A DNA stretch of 64,000 nucleotides from Pseudoalteromonas sp. MSK9-3 (GCF_003590335.1 NZ_MIET01000012.1:1-64000); one strand, 5' to 3'; counted from the first letter of the stretch, positions 5,817 through 14,887 are shown. Numbers and translations are program-made. The notes: generated by a model from the letters alone, not told the origin.

Positions 5817-8522
5817 TCAACAGTATTGCGCCAAGCATATGGCCAATTTGTCTCGCTCTAGCGGCTTTGCAAGGTGTTGGTTAAATCCTACAGCGAGTGC
5901 ATGGGCTTTATCTTGAGGCATCACATCGGCTGTGAGCGCAATAATGGGTAGCGTGTCAGCATCTTTGTGTTGGCGGATCAATGTTGTTGCTTGATAGCCA
6001 TCCATGACGGGCATCTGACAATCCATCAACACCAAATCATACTCATCTAATTCTACTGCATTAACAGCTTGTTGGCCGTTTTCTACGAGGGTATGCGTGA
6101 TGTGAAATGAATCTAACATCGCTTTAATGACTAGCTTGTTGACGGCATTATCCTCAGCAACCAAAATATGTAGCCGCTTTAGCTTTTCGGTATCAATGTC
6201 TAGTTTAGGTGCGGTTGGAGCTCGGGCTGTTTGGCATTGAATTTCAAGCGTAAAGCAACTGCCAGTGTGCAATTGACTTTTGAGGGTGAGTGAACCATGC
6301 ATTAATTCAGCGAGCTCTTTGGCAATGGCTAGTCCGAGGCCAGTCCCCCCAAATTCACGCGATGTAGAGCTATCAGCTTGGCTAAATGCGTTAAAAATAG
6401 TGTGAGATTGCGATTCGTCAATGCCAATGCCGGTATCTACAATGCTCAATCGCAGTTGGACATGCGGTGTGGCTTCGTTCACTTCTAACTTGACGGTGAC
6501 ACCACCATGTTGTGTAAATTTGACTGCATTGCTGCATAGGTTGAGCAGGATCTGTTCAATCCGCATTTCATCGCCTTGTAACCAATACTCGCCGTGTAAA
6601 TCGTGATCAATTTCCCATGAGATCCCTTTGTTACTGGCTGATGCGGCAAACATTGCATCGAGTCGTTTTAATAACGCATGTAATTCAAAGGTGTGGCAGT
6701 CCAGTTGCAAGCGGTTAGACTCAATTTTAGCAATGTCTAATATGTCATTGACGAGATTGAGTAGTGTTTTGGACGCGGTACCAATGCGATTGATATAGGT
6801 ATGTAGTTGCGTTGTATTTTGGTTATCGGCAGCTAAAGACGCAAACCCTATTACGGCATTGAGTGGCGTACGTATTTCATGACTCATATTGGCTAAAAAG
6901 CGACTTTTTGCCTGATTGGCTTTATCCGACGCTTGTTTTGCTTGTGCCAGTGAGCGAGTGCGTTTGGCAACTAATTCATTTAACGCATGGTGTTGGTAGT
7001 TAAAGAGTAAAACGATAAAAACAATCAGAGTGGTGATCGTGAGCTGTAAGATAAGCAAAAACAATGTTTGTAATTTATTTTGATGGGTCGTATGTATTTC
7101 TTTTACAGCAAGTTTCATTTGCCATTTTTGGCCTGAGATATACAACGGAATTGTCCAGCGAGCGCTATGGTTGGTCTTTGTGTGTTCAAAGTTCTTATAA
7201 AAAGGGTTGGTATTTTTACCATCATAAAATGAAATATCAAAGCGTTCTGCATTGGCTTGTTTGAGTACTTCCCCAAGTAACGTATCGACTTGTATCACCC
7301 CAGTGGCATAGCCGAGTAAGGTTTGTGCTTGCAGCCCAGTATATTGATAAACAGGCGAGGCCAGCAGGTAAGCAGGAGATGGCCGCGTTTCTTGTACTAA
7401 AAAGATTATGTGACTGGCTTGTGGCTGTAAGGAGTTCAGTGCGTTGTTTAAAGCCGCTTGTCGTGCTTTTGTGGCGTAAACATTGAGCCCGAGTGCGCCT
7501 AAATTACTCGGTTGTGGCGAAATATATTTAACCACCACCAATGGATCATCAGGTGCTAGAGGTGCGCCTTTTATACTTACTTGTGAGCCATAGAGGTCGT
7601 TGAGTTGTTTATTTAACGTCGTGGCTTGAGGCTGTTGAATATAAACATTCCATGAGAGTGCTCTAATAAAAGTATACTCAGCGCGTATAGAGTTACTGAT
7701 CTCCATAAAGTCATGATGGCTAAAATTAGGGGTTGATTGTAGTTGATTAGCTAGTCCTTGGATGGCAAGCATACTGCGGTTTACATATCGGTAAATAATA
7801 TGCTCTATGATTTTTACTTCTCGCTCAGCTGCAATGTTGGCATTTTTACTGTTGTTCTGATTGTATAAATAGGTGGTCATTGCCACAGAGCTAAATAAGA
7901 CAGTACATGCTGCAAGCGTACCCAGTGCATTGTGGTTGGGTACTGGGTTTGTGAGCCATGGATTGATCAAAATAAGGCAGATAGGTGAAAAGATCAGCAC
8001 ACCGAGTGAATCACCTAGCCACCATGCCAGCATGTTTTGCCAATGGTTTGAGAAACTATAATCAGGGTGATAAAAGCTCAGCGATAAAACCCCAATATTG
8101 GCAGAGATCAGGTTGACGCTTATCCCTAAAATTAATACGAAATACAGTATATGTTTACGGCTCATCAGATAGAGGGGGTGCCCTAACCAGTGTCGTAAAA
8201 TATATCCCCCTACCATCGCTTGAATAACAGCACCTGCGCCAATGATTAGTGTTTGGCTGGCGGTTATAAGCGATAGCGTTTGCAACTGCCACCCATAAGC
8301 GGTAGTCCAATTAAACATAAAAGAAGCAAGTAGTAGGCCTGGAATAAAGCGCCATCCCCAGATATATGTTGCGACTAACGCGGCGCCTGCAGGCAACCAG
8401 ATAGGCAAGACTTGATCTTGAAACGCAAATGCCGTGAGGGCTTTACCTGAGGTAAAGTAGCCAATTACAAATAAGAGGTAACATAGCCAATTTTGCCAGC
8501 GATGCTTAAACGTTAAAGTCAT
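5817..8522 (-). CDS. Hybrid sensor histidine kinase, MASE1-CHASE-HisKA-HATPase-REC
   Basis: The 901-residue membrane kinase has an N-terminal block of about eight helices (MASE1 type, residues 10-215), then a periplasmic CHASE-like sensor (about 235-480, with FIRALSWNVYI), one more helix (about 490-510), and a HisKA domain with SHEIRTPLNAVIGF and phospho-accepting His548. The HATPase_c domain has NLCSNAVKFT and GGTGLGLAIAKEL, and the C-terminal receiver has LVLMDCQMPVMDG with Asp834. All key residues are present, so autophosphorylation and intramolecular relay are expected. No output regulator or HPt gene is adjacent, so the signal probably passes to a distant HPt protein. The ligand is unknown. 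Confidence 0.9.
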   Translation of the reverse strand: MTLTFKHRWQNWLCYLLFVIGYFTSGKALTAFAFQDQVLPIWLPAGAALVATYIWGWRFIPGLLLASFMFNWTTAYGWQLQTLSLITASQTLIIGAGAVIQAMVGGYILRHWLGHPLYLMSRKHILYFVLILGISVNLISANIGVLSLSFYHPDYSFSNHWQNMLAWWLGDSLGVLIFSPICLILINPWLTNPVPNHNALGTLAACTVLFSSVAMTTYLYNQNNSKNANIAAEREVKIIEHIIYRYVNRSMLAIQGLANQLQSTPNFSHHDFMEISNSIRAEYTFIRALSWNVYIQQPQATTLNKQLNDLYGSQVSIKGAPLAPDDPLVVVKYISPQPSNLGALGLNVYATKARQAALNNALNSLQPQASHIIFLVQETRPSPAYLLASPVYQYTGLQAQTLLGYATGVIQVDTLLGEVLKQANAERFDISFYDGKNTNPFYKNFEHTKTNHSARWTIPLYISGQKWQMKLAVKEIHTTHQNKLQTLFLLILQLTITTLIVFIVLLFNYQHHALNELVAKRTRSLAQAKQASDKANQAKSRFLANMSHEIRTPLNAVIGFASLAADNQNTTQLHTYINRIGTASKTLLNLVNDILDIAKIESNRLQLDCHTFELHALLKRLDAMFAASASNKGISWEIDHDLHGEYWLQGDEMRIEQILLNLCSNAVKFTQHGGVTVKLEVNEATPHVQLRLSIVDTGIGIDESQSHTIFNAFSQADSSTSREFGGTGLGLAIAKELAELMHGSLTLKSQLHTGSCFTLEIQCQTARAPTAPKLDIDTEKLKRLHILVAEDNAVNKLVIKAMLDSFHITHTLVENGQQAVNAVELDEYDLVLMDCQMPVMDGYQATTLIRQHKDADTLPIIALTADVMPQDKAHALAVGFNQHLAKPLERDKLAICLAQYC

Positions 8523-8703
8523 ACAGTTTACAAAGTGATGATAGCGCTCATGAAGTATAGCTTTGTTCTAAAGGGAAGGCACGGATGCAAGCAGATGTTT
8601 TCAGACAATTTTTAACGCAATTGAATGGATAAAATAGCAACTACAATGAGGCAGAATAAAAAATGTGTCTAATATAAATGAGGTTATAGTAAAAAAATGG
8701 CAT

Positions 8704-8734
8704 AAAAAAACCGTTCAATAAGAACGGTTTTTTT
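8704..8734 (-). terminator. Intrinsic terminator after the tRNA-Ser genes
   Basis: The stem CCGTTC (8711-8716)/GAACGG (8722-8727) is flanked by seven A and seven T residues, so it can work in both directions. It lies just downstream of the two minus-strand tRNA genes. Confidence 0.8.
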
Positions 8735-8742
8735 ATAAGAAA

Positions 8743-8835
8743 TGGCGGAGAAGGAGGGATTCGAACCCTCGATAGGGCTACAAACCCTATACTCCCTTAG
8801 CAGGGGAGCGCCTTCAGCCACTCGGCCACCTCTCC
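8743..8835 (-). tRNA. tRNA-Ser (anticodon GCT)
   Basis: The 93-nt class II tRNA begins GGAGAGGTGGCCGAGTGG, has a CTCCC/GGGAG anticodon stem with loop CTGCTAA (anticodon at 8799-8801), a long variable arm, the T arm GGTTCGAAT and an encoded CCA end. It reads AGC/AGU serine codons. It lies 19 bases downstream of the tRNA-Ser(TGA) gene and is probably processed from the same transcript. Confidence 0.97.
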
Positions 8836-8854
8836 GGCGCAAAACTTTAAAATA

Positions 8855-8945
8855 TGGCGGAGAGATAGGGATTTGAACCCTAGAAGGGCTACAAACCCTT
8901 GCCGGTTTTCAAGACCGGTGCTTTCGACCACTCAGCCATCTCTCC
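8855..8945 (-). tRNA. tRNA-Ser (anticodon TGA)
   Basis: The 91-nt class II tRNA begins GGAGAGATGGCTGAGTGG, has anticodon stem CCGGT/ACCGG with loop CTTGAAA (anticodon at 8909-8911), a long variable arm, the T arm GGTTCAAAT and an encoded CCA end. It reads UCA and related serine codons. It is the upstream member of a two-tRNA serine unit. Confidence 0.97.
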
Positions 8946-9132
8946 AGAGCCAACGATAATACTCAGCGAACGTGCTGCTGTAAACCACTTTTGAACTGTT
9001 TGGACGAAATTTAAACTGTTTTTGGGGTTTTATTTCAAAAAACAAGAAAAATGTCGTAAATTTATAGGCTTGGAGTAGGTTATTAAGCCGATATCTCGTA
9101 TTTTCGGATAGCCGTATTGGGCTTTATATAGG

Positions 9133-9264
9133 TTACTTGTAACGAGAAACAGCACTTAGCGCGTAGAGCTTTCCAATGCGGTTAAAAAAAGCCATCCAAT
9201 CAAAAGGTATTTTTGTTGGTGCGGTGGTTTCTGGGTTAGTGTACGCAGTAGCAGAATTAAGCAT
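9133..9264 (-). CDS. Small hypothetical protein (43 aa)
   Basis: An ATG at 9264 follows a clear AGGA ribosome binding site with seven bases between, and the frame encodes 43 residues. The protein starts MLNSATAYTNPETTAP, a polar Thr/Pro-rich stretch, and ends IGKLYALSAVSRYK, which could form a short basic amphipathic helix. That layout (disordered head, short cationic tail) recalls small DUF1127-like proteins, but the arginine-rich signature is missing, so no family is assigned. It is the only frame with a good start signal in the gap between the tRNA genes and the lipid kinase. Confidence 0.45.
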   Translation of the reverse strand: MLNSATAYTNPETTAPTKIPFDWMAFFNRIGKLYALSAVSRYK

Positions 9265-9554
9265 AGTCAGTTCCTATTAAATCAGTGGTTATTTACAAAG
9301 CAAGGCTATTTTGCGCGCATATAGTTTAAATTTAAAGCAATAAAAATTACATGTTTTGACCTAATAAAACTAATGTATATTTATTTGTTGCGATGGTAAC
9401 TTGTTGTGTTTTTGTGGTTTTATTCATTGCCTTGCTTGGTGTTGTTTTGTTTTATTATAGTTATATCAATAAGTTGTCTTGGTGTTGTTGATTTTGGTTA
9501 GTTGTGTTTTGACTAATTATTCATATTAATTAATTTTATTATTTTTGGTGTTTT

Positions 9555-10433
9555 ATGCTGGTGGTTGTTAAACCGTGTAGTTCTAAGAGTAGCCAATCAC
9601 ATGTGAAGTGGTTAAAAGTACAATTTGCGAAGAAAAATATTGCGAATGAGTGGTTTTTTACCTCAGGTAGGTTTGCAGAAGATGTGGCTCAGATACGCAG
9701 TCAATGCGTTGGGCAAGCGACTGTTGTGGTCATCGGAGGAGACGGTACGTTGCATTTGGTGATTAATGCAATGATTGGGCAACCATGTAACTTAGCTTTG
9801 TTGCCAGCAGGTACAGGTAATGACTTTGCTCGTCAGTTTAAGCTGTCGATGGCGCAATGGCGAGCGTGTGTGTTTACCGGCACGGAACAAGCTGTTGATG
9901 TGGGTATGGTTAATGGGCGGTATTTTATAAATATGCTGGGCATAGGTTTTAGTGCGCATGTGGTGAGAACAATGCAAAGTCAGCAAAAGCGGGGGCAGTT
10001 TAGCTATATTTGGGCTGGGTTATTAAATCTATTTAATTACCGTAATGTGCGCCTTGCAACGTCGAGTGCACCGTCAAGATCGATGATGATGCTGCTTATC
10101 GCCAATGGGCAATACTTTGCTGCGGGCTTAAAGTGTGCGCCAACGGCGCAGTATCAGAGCGGTGAACTGGTCGGTATGCACTTTTATGGTGAGTCGTTTC
10201 TAGCAAGGCTGAAAACATTTACTTATATGTTGTTTGCTCAGCACATACGTCTATCGAGTGTTATAAAAACCGGGGGTACGCACTTTATGATATATACCGA
10301 TGGCTTAGATATTGAGGCCGATGGCGAGATCATAGGTCAAACACCCGCAAAAGTATGCTGTTGCCCTGATGCAATACGCTTAAAACAGCCTGCTAATTGT
10401 CGTGTTGATATGTATGAAGTAGGTGAAAAATAA
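9555..10433 (+). CDS. Diacylglycerol kinase family lipid kinase
   Basis: The 292-residue protein has the DAGK catalytic signature: VVVIGGDGTLHLVINAM near residues 60-76, then LALLPAGTGNDFARQF near 83-98. This ATP-dependent family (YegS/BmrU type) phosphorylates lipid hydroxyls such as diacylglycerol or related lipids. The C-terminal half, with FFAAGLKCAP-like and DGLDIEADGE segments, is the usual second beta-sandwich domain. The length is normal. It is transcribed alone after a very AT-rich leader (9265-9554) and ends in a terminator. Confidence 0.85.
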   Translation: MLVVVKPCSSKSSQSHVKWLKVQFAKKNIANEWFFTSGRFAEDVAQIRSQCVGQATVVVIGGDGTLHLVINAMIGQPCNLALLPAGTGNDFARQFKLSMAQWRACVFTGTEQAVDVGMVNGRYFINMLGIGFSAHVVRTMQSQQKRGQFSYIWAGLLNLFNYRNVRLATSSAPSRSMMMLLIANGQYFAAGLKCAPTAQYQSGELVGMHFYGESFLARLKTFTYMLFAQHIRLSSVIKTGGTHFMIYTDGLDIEADGEIIGQTPAKVCCCPDAIRLKQPANCRVDMYEVGEK

Positions 10434-10458
10434 ATGCCGCCATGCGCTGGCGGCATTT
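10432..10458. terminator. Bidirectional terminator
   Basis: A 10-bp stem AAATGCCGCC (10432-10441)/GGCGGCATTT (10449-10458) has a 7-nt loop. It begins within the stop codon of the lipid kinase gene and lies between convergent genes, serving both it and the EamA gene at 10472. Confidence 0.75.
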
Positions 10459-10471
10459 GCGCGAGAGCTTA

Positions 10472-11383
10472 TTAAGTTCTCACTGGGGAAGCGGCTAAAT
10501 GGGCTTTTAACTTATCAAAAGGTGTTAATACAATGGCATTGCCAAGCAAGACCAAACTGAACCCGACAAAGGTGTTGGCTTGCCATGTAAAACCCTCAAA
10601 GTAAGTACTCAAAAGTACGGCGACTAAAGGAAATAGGACGATGATGTAACTGGCTCTTTCAGGGCCTATATTTTTTAATAAAGAGAAGTAGCTGGCAAAA
10701 GCGATAACGGTGCCAAATACAGCCAAATAGATCAGTGAGCTCCAATATTGCCAAGGCGCATTGATGACGAATGTTTCTCCATTGAGGAGCGCGAAAACAG
10801 CGAGTAATACACTGCTATATAACATGCCCCAAGCGTTGCCTTGTAATACACCTATGCCTTCATTGGAATTACGAACACTTACCATATTGCCAAATGACGC
10901 GATAAGAGTACCCAATAAGGCAAGTCCTAGGCCGACGATTGCACCGCTACTCAGGTCAAACTGACTTAAATCATGCCAAAAAAGGGCGACAATACCCGCG
11001 ACTCCGAACAGAGCGCCACTATAAATTCTTTTTGCGATAGGCTTACCAAAAAATAGCCGCGTATTGATGATATTAAATATGAGCAATAGTGAAAATGCGA
11101 TAGAGGCCATTGCTGAATTTAAATACCCTTGTGCGTAATACAGCATTAAGTAGTTTAAGCCAAAATTACCCATGGCAAGTAAAATGAAAAAACCATGCGT
11201 TTTGAGATCAAAGTACATGGGCATACGTTTAAATAATACATACCCCCACATACATAGAGCGGCTAGAGAAAAGCGTAAGCATAGAGAGACGATCTCATTG
11301 ACAGTACCTAGCTGAAACTCAATGGCTAACCATGTAGAACCCCAAATTAATACTGTCATGATATAGAGCAGCACGCTTTGCAT
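10472..11383 (-). CDS. EamA/DMT-family permease
   Basis: The 303-residue inner membrane protein has ten predicted helices in two EamA repeats and opens with the typical MTVLIWGSTWLAIEFQLG motif. The second repeat includes LAVFGTVIAFASYFSLL and GPERASYIIVLFPLVAVLLS. The family exports metabolites, often amino acids or related compounds. The gene is divergent from a MocR-type regulator whose candidate operator (11454-11486) lies between them, so regulation by that protein is likely. The substrate cannot be told from sequence. Confidence 0.88.
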   Translation of the reverse strand: MQSVLLYIMTVLIWGSTWLAIEFQLGTVNEIVSLCLRFSLAALCMWGYVLFKRMPMYFDLKTHGFFILLAMGNFGLNYLMLYYAQGYLNSAMASIAFSLLLIFNIINTRLFFGKPIAKRIYSGALFGVAGIVALFWHDLSQFDLSSGAIVGLGLALLGTLIASFGNMVSVRNSNEGIGVLQGNAWGMLYSSVLLAVFALLNGETFVINAPWQYWSSLIYLAVFGTVIAFASYFSLLKNIGPERASYIIVLFPLVAVLLSTYFEGFTWQANTFVGFSLVLLGNAIVLTPFDKLKAHLAASPVRT

Positions 11384-11453
11384 TGTAATATCCTTGAAGT
11401 TTGTAAGTGTAAACTAACTTTTAATTGAGCGCGGAAGATGTATCATTGTAGGT

Positions 11454-11486
11454 ATTTATTCTGTATATGCTATATACAGAATAAAT
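11454..11486. promoter_or_regulatory. Palindromic operator candidate of the MocR-type regulator
   Basis: A perfect inverted repeat has 15-bp arms, ATTTATTCTGTATAT (11454-11468) and its complement (11472-11486), around a 3-nt centre. It lies in the divergent promoter region between the EamA and MocR-type genes and ends 29 bases before the regulator's start. It is a likely binding site for both autoregulation and exporter control. No experiment is implied. Confidence 0.65.
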
Positions 11487-11515
11487 GAAAATTGACCTAT
11501 ACAGATGAATGCATT

Positions 11516-12958
11516 ATGAGTTTTGTTATTTCGAAGCAGCACAAATCGTTTTTGTATGAACAAGTGATCACCCTTATCGATGATATGGTGTGTCAGGGTA
11601 TGATATGCCCGGGTGATAAACTGCCTTCGTTACGAGCGATGGCGGGTAAGCTCAATGTCAGTATTCCGACTGTAAAGCAAGCTTATCAAGTATTAGAAGC
11701 GCAAGGGAAAGTGCGAGCGCAAGAGAAATCGGGCTATTTTTTGCAGGCTGTCAATGCCAGTAACCCAATGCCTAAACGAGTCAAATTACCAAGCCAGCCG
11801 ATTGTGGTAAACAAACAGCAGCTTATTGAACAAGTATATGATGCCATTCATCAACCGAGCATTACGCCATTTGGCATTGCTAACCCAGTTATGGTTGCCA
11901 GCACAGAAAAAATACTGGCCAAGCTGATGCGACGAGCAATGCATAGTATGGGTGGCAATATGCTGAGTTATGGTGCTATGGATGGACTAGATCAATTAAA
12001 AAAGCAGATAGTACACCGCTATTTGGACTTGGGGTTAGTGGTGAGCACTGAAGAATTAGTGATCACAAATGGCGCACAAGAAGCGTTAGCAATTGCATTG
12101 CAGTGTGTTACTGAGGTGGGCGATGTAGTCGCTATTGAATCCCCTTGTTACTTTGGTATTGTCGAGTTAGTCGAAAGCTTAGGGCTGAAAGTGATTGAAA
12201 TTCCAGTGTGTCCAGATGATGGTGTCTGGCTCTGTGATCTTGGCGAAGCATTACTTAAGCATGATATTAAAGCGTGTGTATTTTCTACAAGTATAAATAA
12301 CCCGTTAGGCTCGTTTATGCCTGATATACGCCGTAAAGCATTGGTGGAGTTACTAGAGTATCATCAGGTAACGCTCATCGAAGACGACGTGTATGGAGAC
12401 TTACATTTTACAGAACGCCGTGGCAAACCTGCTCAGTGTTATACCTCAACAGGTAACGTCATTACCTGCGCCTCTTTTTCGAAAACAGCAGCGCCAAGCT
12501 ATCGTGTTGGCTGGATGGTCGCGGGTCCTCATAGCGCAAAAGCACGACGTTTGAAGCGCGCATTAAGTTGTTCTAGTTCGTTGATGAATCAATTGGTACT
12601 GGCTGATTACTTGGCCAGTGGGGAATATGACCGCCATTTAAAGCTCATGCGCAAACGTTTATTGTTTAATAAAACACAGATGGTCACAGCATTGGGTCGT
12701 TATTTTCCGAGCTCCGTTCGGCTGAGTGATCCGCAAGGGGGCTGTGTGATCTGGGTTGATTTAGGCACTGAGTATAGTGGTTCAAAGTTGTTTCAATTGG
12801 CGATAGCGCACAGGATCAGCATTACACCTGGCGTATTATTTAGTGCAGGTACGCAATATGAGTCATGTATACGTATGAGCTATGGATTGGTGTGGAATAA
12901 TGAAGTGGAGCAAGCGATTGCTTTATTAGGTCAGCTTTTATTCAAGGCAAAAAAATAG
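11516..12958 (+). CDS. MocR/PdxR-type transcriptional regulator (GntR HTH + aminotransferase fold)
   Basis: The N-terminal winged helix of GntR type (residues 5-75, with GDKLPSLRAMAGKLNVSIPTV) is followed by a full class I aminotransferase-like domain. That domain holds NGAQEALAI, the STSINNPLG turn, EDDVYGDLHF and the PLP-binding SFSKTAAPSYRVGW with Lys323. Such regulators sense PLP or PLP-amino acid adducts and control transport or metabolic genes, here presumably the divergent EamA exporter. I chose the ATG at 11516 because the domain starts immediately after it; an upstream ATG at 11492 would add eight residues. The protein is 480 residues. Confidence 0.9.
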   Translation: MSFVISKQHKSFLYEQVITLIDDMVCQGMICPGDKLPSLRAMAGKLNVSIPTVKQAYQVLEAQGKVRAQEKSGYFLQAVNASNPMPKRVKLPSQPIVVNKQQLIEQVYDAIHQPSITPFGIANPVMVASTEKILAKLMRRAMHSMGGNMLSYGAMDGLDQLKKQIVHRYLDLGLVVSTEELVITNGAQEALAIALQCVTEVGDVVAIESPCYFGIVELVESLGLKVIEIPVCPDDGVWLCDLGEALLKHDIKACVFSTSINNPLGSFMPDIRRKALVELLEYHQVTLIEDDVYGDLHFTERRGKPAQCYTSTGNVITCASFSKTAAPSYRVGWMVAGPHSAKARRLKRALSCSSSLMNQLVLADYLASGEYDRHLKLMRKRLLFNKTQMVTALGRYFPSSVRLSDPQGGCVIWVDLGTEYSGSKLFQLAIAHRISITPGVLFSAGTQYESCIRMSYGLVWNNEVEQAIALLGQLLFKAKK

Positions 12959-12979
12959 CCAGTGCACTACTGGCTATTT
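12953..12979. terminator. Terminator between convergent genes
   Basis: An 11-bp stem AAATAGCCAGT (12953-12963)/ACTGGCTATTT (12969-12979) with a 5-nt loop overlaps the stop codon of the MocR-type gene. A-rich and T-rich flanks suit termination in either direction. Confidence 0.75.
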
Positions 12980-13013
12980 CGGCTGGGAGATAATTTTTGG
13001 TTGTCAGTTAGGC

Positions 13014-13802
13014 CTAGTTGAGTTGTGTCTTAAATAAAGCATAGCCTGAAAACTCGGGAATATTTTGACGTAATTGCTGTTCTGTTTGCGCAATGGTTTC
13101 AAATTGATCACACAATTGATCTGCTTGTGATTCAATGGCTCGAGCTTGCATTTCTACTTTTTCTTCTATGGCTTGCCCCATATCTTTCATGCGCTGTTCA
13201 AAACTACTCATGTCGCCGTTAGAGCTGGTCATTTCTGAGCCAATAGCCATCAAAATACTGCCTATCGACTCCATCATGGCACCTTGAACGGCTGATTCTA
13301 TGCGGTCTTCGAATTGTTTGTCGAAGTTATTGCCAAATTGGTCAAATGTTTGTTTGCCCATGACAAACGCACCGTCTTGATAGAAGGTTTCATTGATTTC
13401 AATATGTAGTTCGTCGAGTACAGTGCCAATAGAGTCAAGGCTACTTAATTCAAGCGCGTTACTTACTTCATTGAGTGCAACACCAGCAATTTTTACACCT
13501 TCTAGCGCAATGTTGGCTACTTTGGGTAATTGCACTCTGAGTGAATCTGCATAGTCGCGCATCGCATCTTGTTGCGTTGATGTGAGAGAGAGCACTTGGC
13601 CATCTTTTAAAACATCACCTGAGTCATTGATTGTCCATTTACTTTGTTGTGCGGTGGTGATCTGTAAGTGGTCTGGCGTGATCATCACATCATTTTTAAA
13701 TTCTACTTGGCATTCATCAGAATTAAATTGTAATGAGTGACTATTGGTTGCAAATACGCTTGAGCTTGTAACAAGTGCGCCGAGGAGTAGTAATTTTTTC
13801 AT
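13014..13802 (-). CDS. DUF2884 (YggN) family exported protein
   Basis: The 262-residue protein has a signal peptide (MKKLLLLGALVTSSSVFA, cleavage after about residue 18). The mature part matches the YggN pattern: CQVEFKNDVMITPDHLQI, a SLTSTQQDAMRDYADSLRVQLP segment and a helical C-terminal half rich in Glu, Gln and Met. The family is conserved in gammaproteobacteria and has no known biochemical role. It is probably periplasmic and monocistronic. The two mature cysteines may form a disulfide. Confidence 0.8.
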   Translation of the reverse strand: MKKLLLLGALVTSSSVFATNSHSLQFNSDECQVEFKNDVMITPDHLQITTAQQSKWTINDSGDVLKDGQVLSLTSTQQDAMRDYADSLRVQLPKVANIALEGVKIAGVALNEVSNALELSSLDSIGTVLDELHIEINETFYQDGAFVMGKQTFDQFGNNFDKQFEDRIESAVQGAMMESIGSILMAIGSEMTSSNGDMSSFEQRMKDMGQAIEEKVEMQARAIESQADQLCDQFETIAQTEQQLRQNIPEFSGYALFKTQLN

Positions 13803-14105
13803 GACTAAGCCTTTTTATCTTATGGGTTACTATTAAACAATCAAGATGAATGCCAGTTTTATTATTGTTATTTATCAATGGATTATGCTTTTTGTTTGTG
13901 ATGGTGAAAATATAAAAATGGTAAATAAAACGAAAAATTAGTGAAGTTGACCATTTAAAGATTTTGATAAAAAGTTTTCATTGAAACGATAAAAAACTCT
14001 CATTTCTCTAAATGGATATTAAGAGCTAAATACTAAGAAGTGAACAGTCATGCGCCACTTCATGAAAGTACATAGGCTGTTTTGGCAACGTGATTGGAGC
14101 AGATT
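13803..14105. other. Intergenic region, no gene seen
   Basis: About 300 AT-rich bases lie between two divergent starts and must hold the promoters of the DUF2884 and PA3496-like genes. A frame at 14050-14169 (MRHFMKVHRLFWQRDW...) overlaps the start of the PA3496-like gene, has no ribosome binding site and is taken as chance. Nothing else is recognisable. Confidence 0.5.
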
Positions 14106-14288
14106 GTGGGTAAAACGTATTCATATGATGGGCTTGATGATGATTTCACCGATAGTGAGTTCGATGAATTAGAGCGAAATCAGCATGACAAGCAAAAGCG
14201 CAAAGTGAAGCGCAAAATTGATGACTATTTAGAGCAAAAACGTTTACGCAAAGATGTAGGCGATAGCGATTTTGATTATTTAGAGTAA
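14106..14288 (+). CDS. PA3496-family small protein
   Basis: The 60-residue highly charged protein has an acidic head (DGLDDDFTDSEFDELE), a basic helix (KQKRKVKRKIDDYLEQKRLRKDV) and an acidic tail. The KRKIDDYLEQKRLRK block matches the small PA3496 family, annotated elsewhere as putative envelope integrity proteins, though direct evidence for that role is thin. The GTG at 14106 is preferred because TGGAG lies seven bases upstream; a TTG at 14094 is less likely. There is no signal peptide or membrane helix. Confidence 0.65.
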   Translation: MGKTYSYDGLDDDFTDSEFDELERNQHDKQKRKVKRKIDDYLEQKRLRKDVGDSDFDYLE

Positions 14289-14350
14289 TAAGGTGCCGCA
14301 GTATAGACACCCTACTTCAGAAGTAAAAAGCGCGTGCAGCCTTGTTACTT

Positions 14351-14836
14351 TTATGGGTTCGCAAGCACTGCTTCAATGTCTTTGTTTAGCTTATCGGGTT
14401 TGGTGGTAGGCGCATAGCGTTTGATAGGTTGCCCAGCTCGGTTTATTAGAAATTTACTAAAATTCCATTTGATCCGTTGTCCTAATAGGCCAGGTAATTG
14501 GGCTTTTAGGTAAGTATATAAGGGGTGGGCGTGATCGCCGTTAACATCGATTTTTTCCATCATGGTGAAATCTACACCATAGTTAATGAGGCAGCCTTGC
14601 TGTATTTGTTCTGGGCTACCGGGCTCTTGTTTACCAAATTGATTACAGGGAAAGCCAATGATCACCAGCCCTTGCTCTGCATATTGTTGATGGAGCGCCT
14701 GCAGCCCTTCATATTGTGGCGTTAAGCCACATTCACTCGCGGTATTTACAATGAGTACCGCTTTGCCTTGTAAAGACGAGAAGTCGAATGGTTGACCTTG
14801 TAATGTGGTGGCAGAAAACTGATAAAAAGTATCCAT
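14351..14836 (-). CDS. Glutathione/thiol peroxidase (BtuE-like)
   Basis: The 161-residue thioredoxin-fold peroxidase reduces H2O2 and lipid hydroperoxides. The peroxidatic cysteine is Cys36 in NTASECGLTPQYEGL. The other members of the catalytic tetrad are visible in GFPCNQFGKQEPGS (Gln) and KWNFSKFLI (Trp, Asn). It is a cysteine rather than selenocysteine enzyme without a signal peptide, so cytoplasmic. Family members often use thioredoxin rather than glutathione. It stands next to a LysR/YqhD divergon that also points to oxidative or aldehyde stress defence, but is not clearly co-transcribed with it. Confidence 0.92.
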   Translation of the reverse strand: MDTFYQFSATTLQGQPFDFSSLQGKAVLIVNTASECGLTPQYEGLQALHQQYAEQGLVIIGFPCNQFGKQEPGSPEQIQQGCLINYGVDFTMMEKIDVNGDHAHPLYTYLKAQLPGLLGQRIKWNFSKFLINRAGQPIKRYAPTTKPDKLNKDIEAVLANP

Positions 14837-14887
14837 AAGACTTCCTATTTTTATGCTTTGTTATTATGAAACAACTCTAGCACACCC

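Noticed and set aside
11461-11479. LexA-box-like CTGT...ACAG in the MocR-EamA intergenic region
   Set aside because: The spacing between CTGT and ACAG is 11 bases, not the eight of a LexA box, and it is fully explained by the larger 15-bp-arm palindrome.
14050-14169. 39-codon frame overlapping the PA3496-like gene
   Set aside because: It has no ribosome binding site and overlaps in another frame a better supported, family-matched small gene.
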